Source: JAFDVL01 sp031409955
GTDB taxonomy: Bacteria > Acidobacteriota > Blastocatellia > RBC074
Assembly: GCA_031409955.1 (NCBI GenBank)
Contig: JANNYF010000093.1
Span: 1-10,429 of the forward strand
Length of the DNA stretch: 10,429 nt
Reading direction: 5' to 3'
Of the stretch, positions 1-7,932 are shown in pieces; position 1 is the first letter of the stretch, and every line of letters starts with the position of its first letter. Both the position numbers and the translations under genes were made by a program. Under the pieces are notes generated by a model. The model searched no databases. It was not told the DNA's origin and saw nothing but the letters and a program-made list of their open reading frames with translations.

Positions 1-2
1 GG

Positions 3-116
3 TTGGCCAAGTTCGAACAGGACTCGGCAGAGTTATTGCGCTACGTCGGCTTGACGGAACATGCCAAACTCTACGGCGCGCTGTTCCGCACCTCGCCTAC
101 GGCTTCGGGGCCATAA
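3..116 (+). CDS. C-terminal end of an unidentified protein (5' part outside window)
   Basis: Reading from base 3 gives 37 codons and a TAA stop at 114-116. The peptide reads LAKFEQDSAELLRYVGLTEH and then AKLYGALFRTSPTASGP. It has a normal amphipathic helical composition, unlike the other two forward frames: one stops early, and the other reads through to about 160 but looks arginine-rich and unstructured. I do not recognise the family. About 100 bp of sequence without obvious signals separates this stop from the convergent stop of the next gene at 218. No clear hairpin terminator was found in that gap. The call that this is coding rests only on composition and an in-frame stop. Confidence 0.45.
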   Translation: MAKFEQDSAELLRYVGLTEHAKLYGALFRTSPTASGP

Positions 117-217
117 CCGGATTTAATTATCAAAGACCATCAGCTAGTGGCAATTGATCCCTTTACAACTTATTTTTGGCACGTTCCTTAGCTGCCCTAC
201 CGCCGTCCCGCTGCAAT

Positions 218-2491
218 CTATTCCACGACAAAACTCAGCGAGCGTTTGGCGTTCGTCTTTGCCAGACGATCCACCACGATCAGCCGCAATTCATACGTTC
301 CCGGCGCAAATTTATCCAGCGACAGGCGCGCGGCATACGGCGCAAACGTGGCTGTTTTGTCTTCGGGTGGCAGTTGCATTTGCGTCAGCGACGTCGCCAT
401 CACCAATTTATTGGCGAGGTACAGTTGCGTTTGGATTGCCACGTCAATTTGTCCTTTGTCGTTCACTTTCGGGTTGTAGGCAAAGATCGTGAAATCGAAT
501 TTCGAGCTGCGTGGAAACCGCCGCGAGATTTGCGCGGGGATCGGAATGGATTGCTGTTCATCAAGCTTCTTTTCCTCTTCGGGCTGGTCGTTTTGCGGCG
601 GCGGCGTCAGGACGGACTCTTTCTCTGAGGCAATAAAGATACTGCTGAGCACGAGTTGTTTTTTGCTCAGATCACCGATTTCGACCCACTGCGAGGCACT
701 GCCCGCTTGCCGTACATCTTCTTTGATAATCGCCAATCGCACTTGATAGAAACCCGGATTCAATTTCACCCGCCGCGTGAAGAGAAAGCCGGCTTTGACG
801 ATGCGTTCGTAGGTCGCAGGCTTTAGCGTCATCGCTAATTTCTGACTGAAACCGTCTATGGCTTTTCCTTTTTCGTCGTAGACCGTGCCAACCACCTCAA
901 CCGTCGCGTTGTAGTGATCATTGGCCTGCTCAAACTTGATGCCCGACACATCGAAGTGCGCGGCAATCGTGGCAAACCCTTCGCCCTTGCCGGAGTCCAC
1001 GAAATCCACCGCCATTTCGGTGGGAATCGCGCGCATTGGGAACAGTGCATTGTAGGCATTTGCCACAAGCGCGACCTTCGCGGCGGATTCTTTCTTCGCG
1101 GCTTTATCAGGATTCTTTTCGCGTTCGGTGGCGAGCTTGGCGCGTTCGCGGTCTTCTTTTTCGGAGGCTTTCGCCGTCGCTTTGTCGTCGGGCGCGAAGT
1201 AGCCTCGGCTCGACCGCACTTTGTATTCGGGATGATTTTTGACGCGCACTTCCAGCTTGCGAAAGCGTCCGTCGCGGTACGACACCACCGGCTCGAACGC
1301 GAGCAAGTAATACACTTCGGTGTCTTCAGAAATCTTTTGCAAGCCAATGTTCAGGTCGTTGTTATTGAAGATCGGAAAGCCGCCCGTGTCGCGCGACAAC
1401 GCATTCAGCCCGTCCCGATTGGCTTCCATCGCAGAGGATTCAATGGACATCCGCGCCCCCGGCGGTTGTTCATTGCCAAAGCCCGGCTGCGATGCGTCAA
1501 AGGCTTCGGGCATAGCCATCAAACCGCGCGTGTCGAGCGCGTAAATCACGACGCCCGAACGTGTCGCGGCATCGGTGATGCGCCGCACATCATAATGTGT
1601 TCCTTGACTGAAACCGCCGAGCAAAAATCCATCGGACAGCATCACCATCGTTTTGCGACCGGGAAGCCCGCGCAAGCCGCGCAAGATATTTTCAATCGTG
1701 CCAAGCGTCGCTTTCGTCAGCGAAGTGTTTTCCGCCACGATCATCCGCGCTTTGCTTTGCGCTTGCGAGGTCGCCATTTGTCGCGTCGTGCCGGGCTGCT
1801 TTTGCATGATCTCGTTGACCGCCAATGCCAACGCATCGGGGATATTGTTTTCGATCAACTCGGCTTGATACGGCGTCAGACGCGGGACATCGCTGGTGTT
1901 CATCGAAACGCGGCGTTCGGCAAAACTCAGGCGATTGATCGCGCGTTTCAGGATGTCGCGGTTGTTGGTGAATTGCTGATGCAATCCCAATTGCCCGCTC
2001 GTCGTAATCAAAGCGACTTGATCGTCGGGCGTGAGTTGCTGGTCTACGAATTTGAGCAAGGCCTGACGCGCGTAGACTAGGTTCGCAAACGCCAAATGCA
2101 AATCATCAATCGTCAGCACGATGTAACGTCCGGTGCGAATTTCGGGCGTGATGGTTGGGATCGCAGGCACGACTTCTTTGTTGTTGGCATTCGGTTCTTT
2201 CGTCACCCATCGCGCCGGACGCGTCGAAGTGCCGAGGGAGAAATACGAGATGTCCTGCGCTTTGCCGTCTTCTTTCAACTCGAAATCTTCACGTTTCAAA
2301 TTGCGGACGAGCTTGCCACTTTTGTCGGTGACGATGGCTTCGACCTGGACGAGTTCGGTTTCAATGCGAATCGTCGCGTCGTCTTGTTTTTGCAGGGGTT
2401 CTTTCGATTTTGGAGGTTGCGGAGGAGTGGTTTGTGAGAGCGCGACTGCGCCGAGTAACGCAAGCAAAAGCAGCAAACAAAGTAGCTTCAT
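218..2491 (-). CDS. Secreted VWFA-related acidobacterial domain protein (paralogue 1)
   Basis: This encodes 757 residues with a Sec signal peptide (MKLL, then a leucine-rich core to about residue 19). The N-terminal part has the family's opening strand pattern: IRIETELVQVEAIVTD at 41-56, then DFELKEDGKAQDISYF at 69-84. A von Willebrand factor A-like domain follows at about 120-400. It contains GRYIVLTIDDLHL (121-133), GRKTMVMLSDG (278-288) and VVIYALDTRGL (314-324). The metal-site motif that is normally DxSxS is replaced by IDDLHL, so canonical metal binding is doubtful; the SDG aspartate is kept. A highly charged Lys/Glu/Ala linker spans about 435-470. The rest looks like beta-sandwich domains ending in FVVE. 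Such proteins are exported and their function is unknown; adhesion or envelope roles are only inferred. It lies 113 bp downstream of a close paralogue on the same strand and may be co-transcribed with it. The start is set by the signal peptide; no strong ribosome-binding site precedes it. Confidence 0.88.
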   Translation of the reverse strand: MKLLCLLLLLALLGAVALSQTTPPQPPKSKEPLQKQDDATIRIETELVQVEAIVTDKSGKLVRNLKREDFELKEDGKAQDISYFSLGTSTRPARWVTKEPNANNKEVVPAIPTITPEIRTGRYIVLTIDDLHLAFANLVYARQALLKFVDQQLTPDDQVALITTSGQLGLHQQFTNNRDILKRAINRLSFAERRVSMNTSDVPRLTPYQAELIENNIPDALALAVNEIMQKQPGTTRQMATSQAQSKARMIVAENTSLTKATLGTIENILRGLRGLPGRKTMVMLSDGFLLGGFSQGTHYDVRRITDAATRSGVVIYALDTRGLMAMPEAFDASQPGFGNEQPPGARMSIESSAMEANRDGLNALSRDTGGFPIFNNNDLNIGLQKISEDTEVYYLLAFEPVVSYRDGRFRKLEVRVKNHPEYKVRSSRGYFAPDDKATAKASEKEDRERAKLATEREKNPDKAAKKESAAKVALVANAYNALFPMRAIPTEMAVDFVDSGKGEGFATIAAHFDVSGIKFEQANDHYNATVEVVGTVYDEKGKAIDGFSQKLAMTLKPATYERIVKAGFLFTRRVKLNPGFYQVRLAIIKEDVRQAGSASQWVEIGDLSKKQLVLSSIFIASEKESVLTPPPQNDQPEEEKKLDEQQSIPIPAQISRRFPRSSKFDFTIFAYNPKVNDKGQIDVAIQTQLYLANKLVMATSLTQMQLPPEDKTATFAPYAARLSLDKFAPGTYELRLIVVDRLAKTNAKRSLSFVVE

Positions 2492-2506
2492 AATTTACAG
2501 AGCAGG

Positions 2507-2600
2507 AATTTCAAGTTTCAAATTTGTGATTGTATTGGTGCGCCAGCTTCGTGCTGGCCTTGCCAGAAATTTCAAATTTCAAATTTCAAATTTGCGATTG
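2507..2600. repeat. AT-rich direct repeats (TTTCAAA units) flanking a small hairpin
   Basis: Two 26-base copies at 2507-2532 and 2575-2600 agree at 24 of 26 positions; both end in CAAATTTGYGATTG. The right copy is preceded by further AATTTCA units. Between the copies lies a perfect 6-bp stem: GCCAGC at 2542-2547, loop TTCGT, GCTGGC at 2553-2558. The element fills nearly the whole 113-bp gap between the two VWFA-related genes. It has no T-run suggesting an intrinsic terminator. From memory, TTTCAAATTT-type repeats occur in the intergenic regions of many bacteria, but I cannot confirm copy number here. Confidence 0.7.
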
Positions 2601-2604
2601 CCTT

Positions 2605-4956
2605 TTACGGCTCGACCACGAAATTGAGCGTTCGCTTGGCGCTGATCTTGGCGACACGATCAATCACCAACATCCGCAATTCATACGCGCCCGGCTCGAA
2701 TTTATCCAATGACAAGCGCGCGGCATACGGCGAATAATTCTCGCTCTTCATCTCCGGCGATGACACAATTTTCGCTAACGGCGAAGCGAAGATAACTTTG
2801 CTGCCGGAGAAAATTTGCGATTGCACGACTAGATCAATCGCGCCTTTGGAATCGGGTTTGGCATTGTAGGCGAAGATCGAAAAATCAAAGGTTGCGCCGG
2901 GTTTGAAGCGGCGGGCGACTTGCGTTGGGATGGGCGCTGGCTCTTGATTCTCGGCGTTGGGAATGTTCTTGCGATCCAATTGCGCGGTCAGATAATTTGT
3001 TTCTTTTTCGGTGGTCAGAAACACACTGCTCAGTACCAGTTGTTTTTTGGCGACGTCTGAAACTTCGACCCAATCGGAGGCGCTGCCGGTTTGTTTATTG
3101 CCTTCGCGCAAGGCGGCCAGCCGAACTTGATAAAAGCCCGGTTTGAGCACCACGCGCCGACTGAAGACAAGACCGGATTTCAGCACCCGCTCATACGTGG
3201 CGGGCGGAAGATTCATATTTAAGCGTTGGCTGAAGCCGTCCACCTGCTTGCCCTTTTCATCAAACACCGAACCCAACACTTCGACGGTGGCCAGGTATTG
3301 TCCGTTGATTTGCTCGAACTTCAGCCCTGAAATATCAAGGTGCGAGGTAATCAAGGCGAACGAGATGCCTTTGCCGGTATCCACAAAATCTACCGACATT
3401 TCGACCGGGATGCCGCGCAACGGAAAGAGCGAGCCGAGCGCTTCCCAGGCCCGCGTATTTCTGACAGCACTTTCCTTTTTGGTCACTTTTTCAGGGTTTT
3501 TGGCGCGTTCTTCTTCAATTTTGACGCGTTCCTTCTCCTCTTTTTCTGCCGCTTTGGCTTCGGCCTTTTCGTCGTTGGCAAAGTAGCCTTTGCTCGAACG
3601 CACTTTGAATTCGGGATGATTCTTGACGCGGACTTCGAGCTTGCGAAAACGACCATCGCGGTACGCTTCCACTGGCTCGAACGCCAGCAGGTAATAGGCA
3701 TCCGTATCTTGCAGCACTTTTTGGAAGCCGAGATTCAGGTCGTTGGTGTTCATCACCATAAAGCCGCCCGTGTCATTCGCCAACGCGAACGGGCCATTGC
3801 GCAAGGCCTCCATCGAAGCGTTTTCGACGCGTTCGCGCACGCCCGGCGGTTGTTCGTCACCGTAGCCCGGTTGCGACGCGTCAAAGATCGGCGACACCGT
3901 CAAACCACGCGCATCAATCGCATAAATCACGACACCGGCCCGCGTTGCCGCATCCACCACACGACGCAGGTCATTCATCGTGTTTGCGCTTCGGTTGTTG
4001 AGGAAAAACCCATCGGACACAAGCGTCATGACTTTGCGTCCGGGCAATGCGCTCAGCGTGCGAATGATCGCCTGAAGTGTATTCAAACTCGCACTGGTGT
4101 AATTCGCACTTTGCATCACGATCATCCGCGCCAAGCCTCTGGCCGTTTCCATCGCTCGTTCCCGTTCGCTCGTTCCGCCGCCTGGTGTTGCGTTGGCTGC
4201 TCCTCGGCCACCGCCGCCAGGAGGGTTGGGAGGCGTGGGGGCGGGCGATTGTCGTAAGATTTCCTGCACCGCCAATTCCAGTGCATCGTGATTCCCCATA
4301 TCAATCAATTCGGCTTGATACGGCGTGATGCGCGGCACATCGAAGTTGGTGGTGACGGTGCGTTCCTGCACGCTCAAGCGATTGATGGCACGTTTCAAAA
4401 CATCGCGGTCATTCGTGAATTGCTGGAACATGCCAAGCTGTCCGCTGGTCGTCATCAATGCGACCTGATCGCCGCTGCCGACCTGCTGATCTACGAATTT
4501 GAGCAAGGCCTTGCGCGCTTGCATCAGCGTCGAGGGGGATAAATGAATGTCGTCAATCGCCAGCACGATGTAGCGCCCCGCGAGTGCTTCGGCGGGCGCG
4601 AGCGCGGGAGTCGCGGCGGAGGTTGCATCTTTGTTTGGTGCTTTCGGGTTTGGTGCTTTCGGTTCCGTGCCGAGCCAGCGCGCCGGACGCGTGGCGGTGC
4701 CAACTGAAAAGTACGCAATGTCCTGCGGCTTGCCGTCTTCTTTCAATTCAAAGTCTGCTTGTTTGAGATCACGAATGACATTGCCTTGTTTGTCCGTGAC
4801 CGTAACTTCAACTTGGACAACTTGGGTTTCAATGCGAATCGTTTGGTCGCCTGATTGCGACGGCGCGGGATTTGGTTGTGGCTTTGGTTGTGCTTGTGCG
4901 GTGAGCAGGAAAACCGCGCTCAGCAAAAATAAGAAGAGGTGTTCTTTCAGTTTCAT
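2605..4956 (-). CDS. Secreted VWFA-related acidobacterial domain protein (paralogue 2)
   Basis: From the chosen ATG this encodes 783 residues. An open frame extends 17 codons further upstream (to 5007). The internal start is preferred because it begins a clear signal peptide (MKLKEHLFLFLLSAVFLLTAQA, cleavage near residue 22). It is also preceded by AGAGGGG about 3 bases upstream. Architecture matches the neighbour: family opening strand at about 40-83, VWFA-like core with GRYIVLAIDDIHL (127-139) and VSDG (313-316), then a charged Lys/Glu linker and beta-rich C-terminal domains ending in NFVVEP. Long blocks are shared with the neighbour, for example EVRVKNHPE and the YRDGRFRKL stretch, so they are tandem duplicates. 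A Pro/Gly-rich insert (about 238-262) is absent from the other copy. The usual DxSxS metal-binding motif is replaced by IDDIHL. The function is unknown; extracytoplasmic location is inferred from the signal peptide. Confidence 0.88.
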   Translation of the reverse strand: MKLKEHLFLFLLSAVFLLTAQAQPKPQPNPAPSQSGDQTIRIETQVVQVEVTVTDKQGNVIRDLKQADFELKEDGKPQDIAYFSVGTATRPARWLGTEPKAPNPKAPNKDATSAATPALAPAEALAGRYIVLAIDDIHLSPSTLMQARKALLKFVDQQVGSGDQVALMTTSGQLGMFQQFTNDRDVLKRAINRLSVQERTVTTNFDVPRITPYQAELIDMGNHDALELAVQEILRQSPAPTPPNPPGGGGRGAANATPGGGTSERERAMETARGLARMIVMQSANYTSASLNTLQAIIRTLSALPGRKVMTLVSDGFFLNNRSANTMNDLRRVVDAATRAGVVIYAIDARGLTVSPIFDASQPGYGDEQPPGVRERVENASMEALRNGPFALANDTGGFMVMNTNDLNLGFQKVLQDTDAYYLLAFEPVEAYRDGRFRKLEVRVKNHPEFKVRSSKGYFANDEKAEAKAAEKEEKERVKIEEERAKNPEKVTKKESAVRNTRAWEALGSLFPLRGIPVEMSVDFVDTGKGISFALITSHLDISGLKFEQINGQYLATVEVLGSVFDEKGKQVDGFSQRLNMNLPPATYERVLKSGLVFSRRVVLKPGFYQVRLAALREGNKQTGSASDWVEVSDVAKKQLVLSSVFLTTEKETNYLTAQLDRKNIPNAENQEPAPIPTQVARRFKPGATFDFSIFAYNAKPDSKGAIDLVVQSQIFSGSKVIFASPLAKIVSSPEMKSENYSPYAARLSLDKFEPGAYELRMLVIDRVAKISAKRTLNFVVEP

Positions 4957-5119
4957 AAACCCCTCTGAGTTGATGGGTGAAAATGGTGCGAGGCCGTAAA
5001 ATCGCAATCAATCTGTCTGCCGCTGGTGTGACAGTCTACGTTAAGTTGCGGGGAATGGACAAACGATAAGTGATGCTCTACCGTGAATCCCCAATTTCAC
5101 AACACGAGGAGAACAACCA
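4957..5119. promoter_or_regulatory. Divergent intergenic region driving the VWFA pair and the dismutase gene
   Basis: These 163 bp separate the divergent VWFA and dismutase start codons and must hold the promoters of both. On the dismutase side GAGGAG at 5106-5111 sits 8 bases before the ATG. On the other strand AGAGGGG sits next to the VWFA start. I could not pick convincing -35/-10 pairs for either direction. TTAAGT (5041) and GATAAG (5065) are 18 bases apart but match consensus poorly. Confidence 0.5.
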
Positions 5120-5830
5120 ATGAACAAAGTATCTCGCAGAGAAGCGCTCGGCTCCATTGCCGCAGGCTTGACCATCACTGGCCTTGACGCCGCCGCACAA
5201 TCCACCGAATCCGCGCGCGTTTTTCGCGGCGAACACAAATCCAAACCCTTGCCTTTTGATCCCGCGAAACTCAAGGGCATCTCAGAAAAGCTCATCAAAT
5301 CACATTGGGAAAACAACTACAGCGGCGCAGTCGGTGCGCTCAATGTGATTGAGAAACGGCTGGCGACAATGGTCAATGACAAAGACGTGCCTGGTTATGT
5401 GTACGCCGATCTCAAACGCGAAGAGTTAGTCCGCACCGGGTCAGTCGTGCTGCACGAATTGTACTTTGCGAACCTGGGCGGCGACGGCAAAGCGGGTGGC
5501 GACGTGCTGAGCGGCATCAAGCATTGGTTCGGCAGCTTCGAGCAATGGGAAGCTGAGTTCCGCAAGACGGCGCAAGGCCTGGCAGGCGGTTCGGGTTGGG
5601 TGATTCTGGCGCATAACTTTCACACGGGCGCACTGCACAATTATTGGGCGTGGGATCACATGCACAACGCGCCGTTCAGCCGCCCGCTGCTCGCGCTGGA
5701 TATGTACGAGCATGCTTATCACATAGATTACGGCTCGGCAGCGGCGAAGTACATTGACGCATTTATGCTGAACGTGAAGTGGGAAGAAGTCGAGCGCCGC
5801 TTTGTGAACGCGCAAAAAGCCGCCGTGTGA
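5120..5830 (+). CDS. Tat-exported Fe/Mn-family superoxide dismutase
   Basis: This protein of 236 residues should convert superoxide to hydrogen peroxide and oxygen using Fe or Mn. It begins with a twin-arginine signal: SRREAL at 5-10, a hydrophobic stretch to about 22, and an AAA|Q cleavage site near 26. It should therefore be exported folded to the periplasm or envelope. Probable metal ligands are H62 (SHWENNY), H112 (LHELYF), D194 and H198 (DMYEHAY, the family signature, usually DVWEHAY). GGSGWVIL at 156-163 corresponds to the usual GSGWAWL core. The first ligand region is shorter than the usual HHxxxHHxxYV pattern, so this is a divergent branch and metal preference cannot be read. The ATG is supported by GAGGAG 8 bases upstream. 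It is transcribed divergently from the VWFA-related genes and seems to stand alone; an inverted repeat lies just past its stop. Confidence 0.9.
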   Translation: MNKVSRREALGSIAAGLTITGLDAAAQSTESARVFRGEHKSKPLPFDPAKLKGISEKLIKSHWENNYSGAVGALNVIEKRLATMVNDKDVPGYVYADLKREELVRTGSVVLHELYFANLGGDGKAGGDVLSGIKHWFGSFEQWEAEFRKTAQGLAGGSGWVILAHNFHTGALHNYWAWDHMHNAPFSRPLLALDMYEHAYHIDYGSAAAKYIDAFMLNVKWEEVERRFVNAQKAAV

Positions 5831-5856
5831 GGACGTATAGCAATCAAGAAAATTTT

Positions 5857-5943
5857 CATCCACGAAGTCACACGAAGTAGCACGAAGAAACACCAGCCTG
5901 ATGAGGATTTTTCTTCGTGGTCATTCGTGTAGCTTCGTGGATG
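5857..5943. repeat. Imperfect inverted repeat of CACGAAG units
   Basis: The left arm 5857-5890 contains three CACGAAG units. The right arm 5910-5943 contains three matching (C/A)TTCGTG units. The 34-base arms pair at 29 positions around a 19-base loop. The arms start and end with the same CATCCACGAAG / CTTCGTGGATG. As RNA it would fold into a long stem just after the dismutase stop at 5830, so it could stabilise or end that transcript. No clean T-run follows. The regular unit spacing suggests a dispersed element rather than a gene-specific terminator. I recall similar CCACGAAG...CTTCGTGG elements in unrelated bacterial genomes; copy number here is unknown. Confidence 0.8.
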
Positions 5944-5971
5944 GGAAATTCTTTTTCTGAAAAACGATAGC

Positions 5972-7401
5972 ATGAAGTTCTGGCTGCTCTTCGCATTGCT
6001 GATCCCGCTTTGCGCCGTCGCGCAAGACCCCAATCGTGGCACGATGAACCGCGCCACCGCCACTATCAATGTGGATGGCGTGTTGGATGAAGCCGATTGG
6101 CAACAGGCTCCGCTGCTTGGTGAAATCCTCCAGCGTGAACCCAAGCAAGGCGTCGCCGCCACCGAAAAAACCGAAGTCAAACTGCTCTTCGACAAAGACA
6201 GTTTTTACGTCGGCGTCACCTGCTACGACTCCGAGCCGGGCAAAATCGTAGCCACGCAAATGGCGCGCGATGCGGTTTTGCTGAGCGATGATTCCATCGA
6301 GATTTTGCTTGATCCGTACCGCGACCGCCGCAATGCGTTTTACTTTGCGACCAATCCGCTCGGCGTGCGCGTGGATGGATTGATTATCGAAAACGGCACG
6401 CCGAACCGCGATTGGGATGCGATTTGGAACGTCAAAGCCAAACGCTTTGCAGGCGGTTGGACAGCGGAATTTGCCATCCCGTTCAAGAGCCTCAGCTTCA
6501 AAAAAAATCAGGGCGTTTGGGGCTTCAATTTGCCCGCACGATTCGCCGCAAAATCGAAGAAGATCGCTGGGCGGCGGCGCGGTTTGATGTGCTGTTTCAT
6601 CAGGTCTCAGAGGCCGGCGAAATCGAAGGGTTCGTGGACATTGAGCAAGGACGCGGCCTTGATATTCGCCCCTACTTCGCACCCAAACTCACGCACGACA
6701 GAGCCACCGGAAACAATGTCTTGACGGGCAAAGTGGGCGGCGAAATCTTTTATAATCTCACGTCGAATCTGAAGCTCTCGACCACGATCAATACCGACTT
6801 TGCTGAAACGGAAGTAGACGGGCGGCAAATCAACCTCACGCGCTTTTCGGTGTTTTTCCCTGAGAAACGCGCCTTTTTTCTGGAAAATGCCGGGGCTTTC
6901 AATTTCGGCGGCGGGCAATCCACGGCGCGCGGAGCAGAAGTGATTCCGTTCTTCAGCCGTCGCATCGGGTTGCTGGACGGCCAGGAAGTGCCGATTGAAA
7001 TAGGCTCGAAATTGACGGGCAAAGTGGGTCGCTACGACATCGGATTGCTGGGCGTGCGCACGCGCGAAGTGAATTACGGCACGGTCAAAACCGACGCCAA
7101 AAACCTGTTCGTCGGGCGCGTCAAACGCAATCTGTTTGCGCAATCGTACCTCGGCGCAATTTATACCGAAGGCAATCCCGCCAGCCCGAACGCCAGCCGC
7201 ACCATCGGCGGCGATTTGCATTTGATGACCTCAAATTTTTTGGGCCAACAAAACCTCGGCCTTGATGTGTTCGGCATCAAGTCGAACAACCAAGGCAGCG
7301 TGCTGGTCATTCGCGGTCGCGCGGATGGCACCGAGGGAATCAGTCGCGCGCCACCAAGAGAAAGTGCCTCCACCAGAAATGCCGTATTACCGGAAAAGTG
7401 A
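5972..7401 (+). pseudogene. DUF5916 / CBM9-like outer-membrane protein, frameshifted and truncated
   Basis: The start codes a signal peptide (MKFWLLFALLIPLCAVA|Q). A carbohydrate-binding family 9-like N-domain follows, with INVDGVLDEADW at 32-43 and VKLLFDKDSFYVGV further on. The frame is intact through VWGFN (N186, codon 6527-6529). It then goes wrong, while the overlapping frame reads FARTIRRKIEEDRW from 6529, exactly what this family has next. One missing T in the TTT at 6529-6531 explains this. The second frame continues with DUF5916-like sequence (RPYFAPKLTHD, FFPEKRAFFLENAGAFNFGG, PFFSRRIGL). Similarity seems to stop at about 7300 after DVFGIKSNNQG. The frame then runs on to TGA at 7399-7401 without the rest of the C-terminal barrel. 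Full members are around 700 residues or more. The family is often placed in the outer membrane, but its substrate is unknown. The truncation makes a working protein unlikely even if the frameshift were a sequencing error. Confidence 0.8.
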
Positions 7402-7655
7402 GAAAGCGACGGGCTATAGCGAAGCCGCGCAGAACCGCACGCGACCCGTTGGCCGAGGTCTGGAGTGAAATTGAGGGGGAATTGACGGAAGAACCGAGCC
7501 TGGAACCGAAAGAAATTTTGCGCCGTTTACGTCGGCAGCATCCCGGGCAGTTTCCCGACCAGCAGACACGAACATTACAAAGAAGAGTGCGCGACTGGCA
7601 GTTGCAAGGGAGGAAAGAAAGTGTCGGAGTAATTGTCCTCAAGGTAGAGACCTGA
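7332..7655 (+). pseudogene. N-terminal remnant of an IS21-like (IstA-type) transposase
   Basis: From a GTG at 7398 the frame reads RTARDPLAEVWSEIEGEL, then ILRRLRRQHPGQFPDQQTRT and LQRRVRDWQL. This pattern (RxRxDPxAxVW, then LxRxxPGxxxxxQxRTLQRRVRxW) is what I recall from the N-terminal region of IstA-like integrase-type transposases, before their DDE catalytic domain. That domain is missing: the frame ends at TGA 7653-7655 with no DFT-type start. The usual upstream helix-turn-helix (xAAAKAGxxxKTARKY) is only faintly visible at 7350-7400, spread over more than one frame, so this part is decayed. The remnant sits exactly where the DUF5916 gene loses similarity and was probably the insertion that broke it. 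No terminal repeats were found. Family naming is from motif memory; the exact 5' limit is uncertain. Confidence 0.55.
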
Positions 7656-7733
7656 TTCGTCTCTCAGTATCAAAATCAGCACGAGCAAAAAAATTCCGAA
7701 AGTAGCATTTTGACTTGATTCAATATGAGTGGG

Positions 7734-7765
7734 AAATTCTAGTTGTTGTCAGAGAACTAGAATTT
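7734..7765. terminator. Perfect 11-bp hairpin next to the tRNA fragment
   Basis: AAATTCTAGTT at 7734-7744 and AACTAGAATTT at 7755-7765 are exact reverse complements around a 10-base loop. The hairpin lies four bases beyond the 3' CCA of the - strand tRNA-Arg fragment, the usual place for a tRNA terminator. The stem is AT-rich and there is no long T-run on the - strand. On the + strand the stem is followed only by TTTT across its end. It could terminate either way, or be unrelated to transcription. Confidence 0.4.
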
Positions 7766-7768
7766 TAA

Positions 7769-7818
7769 TGGCGCGCCCGGAGGGGATCGAACCTCCGACC
7801 TACAGATTCGAAGTCCAA
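7769..7818 (-). tRNA. 3' fragment of a tRNA-Arg (anticodon TCG), probable attachment site
   Basis: Read on the - strand, the bases fit tRNA positions 27-76 with exact spacing. The anticodon loop is CTTCGAA (7807-7813, anticodon TCG, arginine codon CGA). The five-base variable region is AGGTC. The T-arm reads GGAGG-TTCGATC-CCCTC. The acceptor 3' strand is CGGGCGC, then G73 and an encoded CCA (7769-7771 as TGG on +). Some pairs are weak: the anticodon stem has two wobbles and one mismatch, and the T-stem has one mismatch. No D-arm or 5' acceptor strand follows on the far side (7819-7880), so this is not a functional gene. A tyrosine-integrase gene begins 200 bp away. This matches the duplicated tRNA 3' end left at the distal side of an element integrated in a tRNA gene. 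Confidence 0.75.
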
Positions 7819-7932
7819 AGCAGGGTGGTTTTTTGAAGTTTTTCATTGTTTGCAAAAATCCTCTATCTGCATTTATTTCAGCTACTTCCCCTGATTTCAC
7901 TGTTCACAACTGTCTCCATTTGTTTCCCGATG

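Noticed and set aside
914..2080. Long + strand open frame (388 codons) opposite VWFA paralogue 1
   Set aside because: It lies wholly antisense to a gene with signal peptide and recognised domains, and its protein is Arg/His-rich with no family pattern. It is a mirror of the biased codon use of the real gene. The same applies to 3340-4257 opposite paralogue 2.
4957..5007. Upstream start of VWFA paralogue 2 at 5007
   Set aside because: The 17 extra residues precede a textbook signal peptide, and the internal ATG at 4956 has its own ribosome-binding site.
6500..6507. Programmed -1 slippage at the run of eight A in the DUF5916-like gene
   Set aside because: Slipping there would replace the conserved VWGFN with unrelated residues. 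The family pattern changes frame only after WGFN, so a one-base deletion near 6530 fits better, and the gene is truncated anyway.
7819..7880. Possible 5' half of the tRNA-Arg (GATAGAGGA on the - strand)
   Set aside because: The resemblance to a D-arm is short, is not followed by a stem at the right distance, and no 5' strand complementary to the acceptor CGGGCGC is present.
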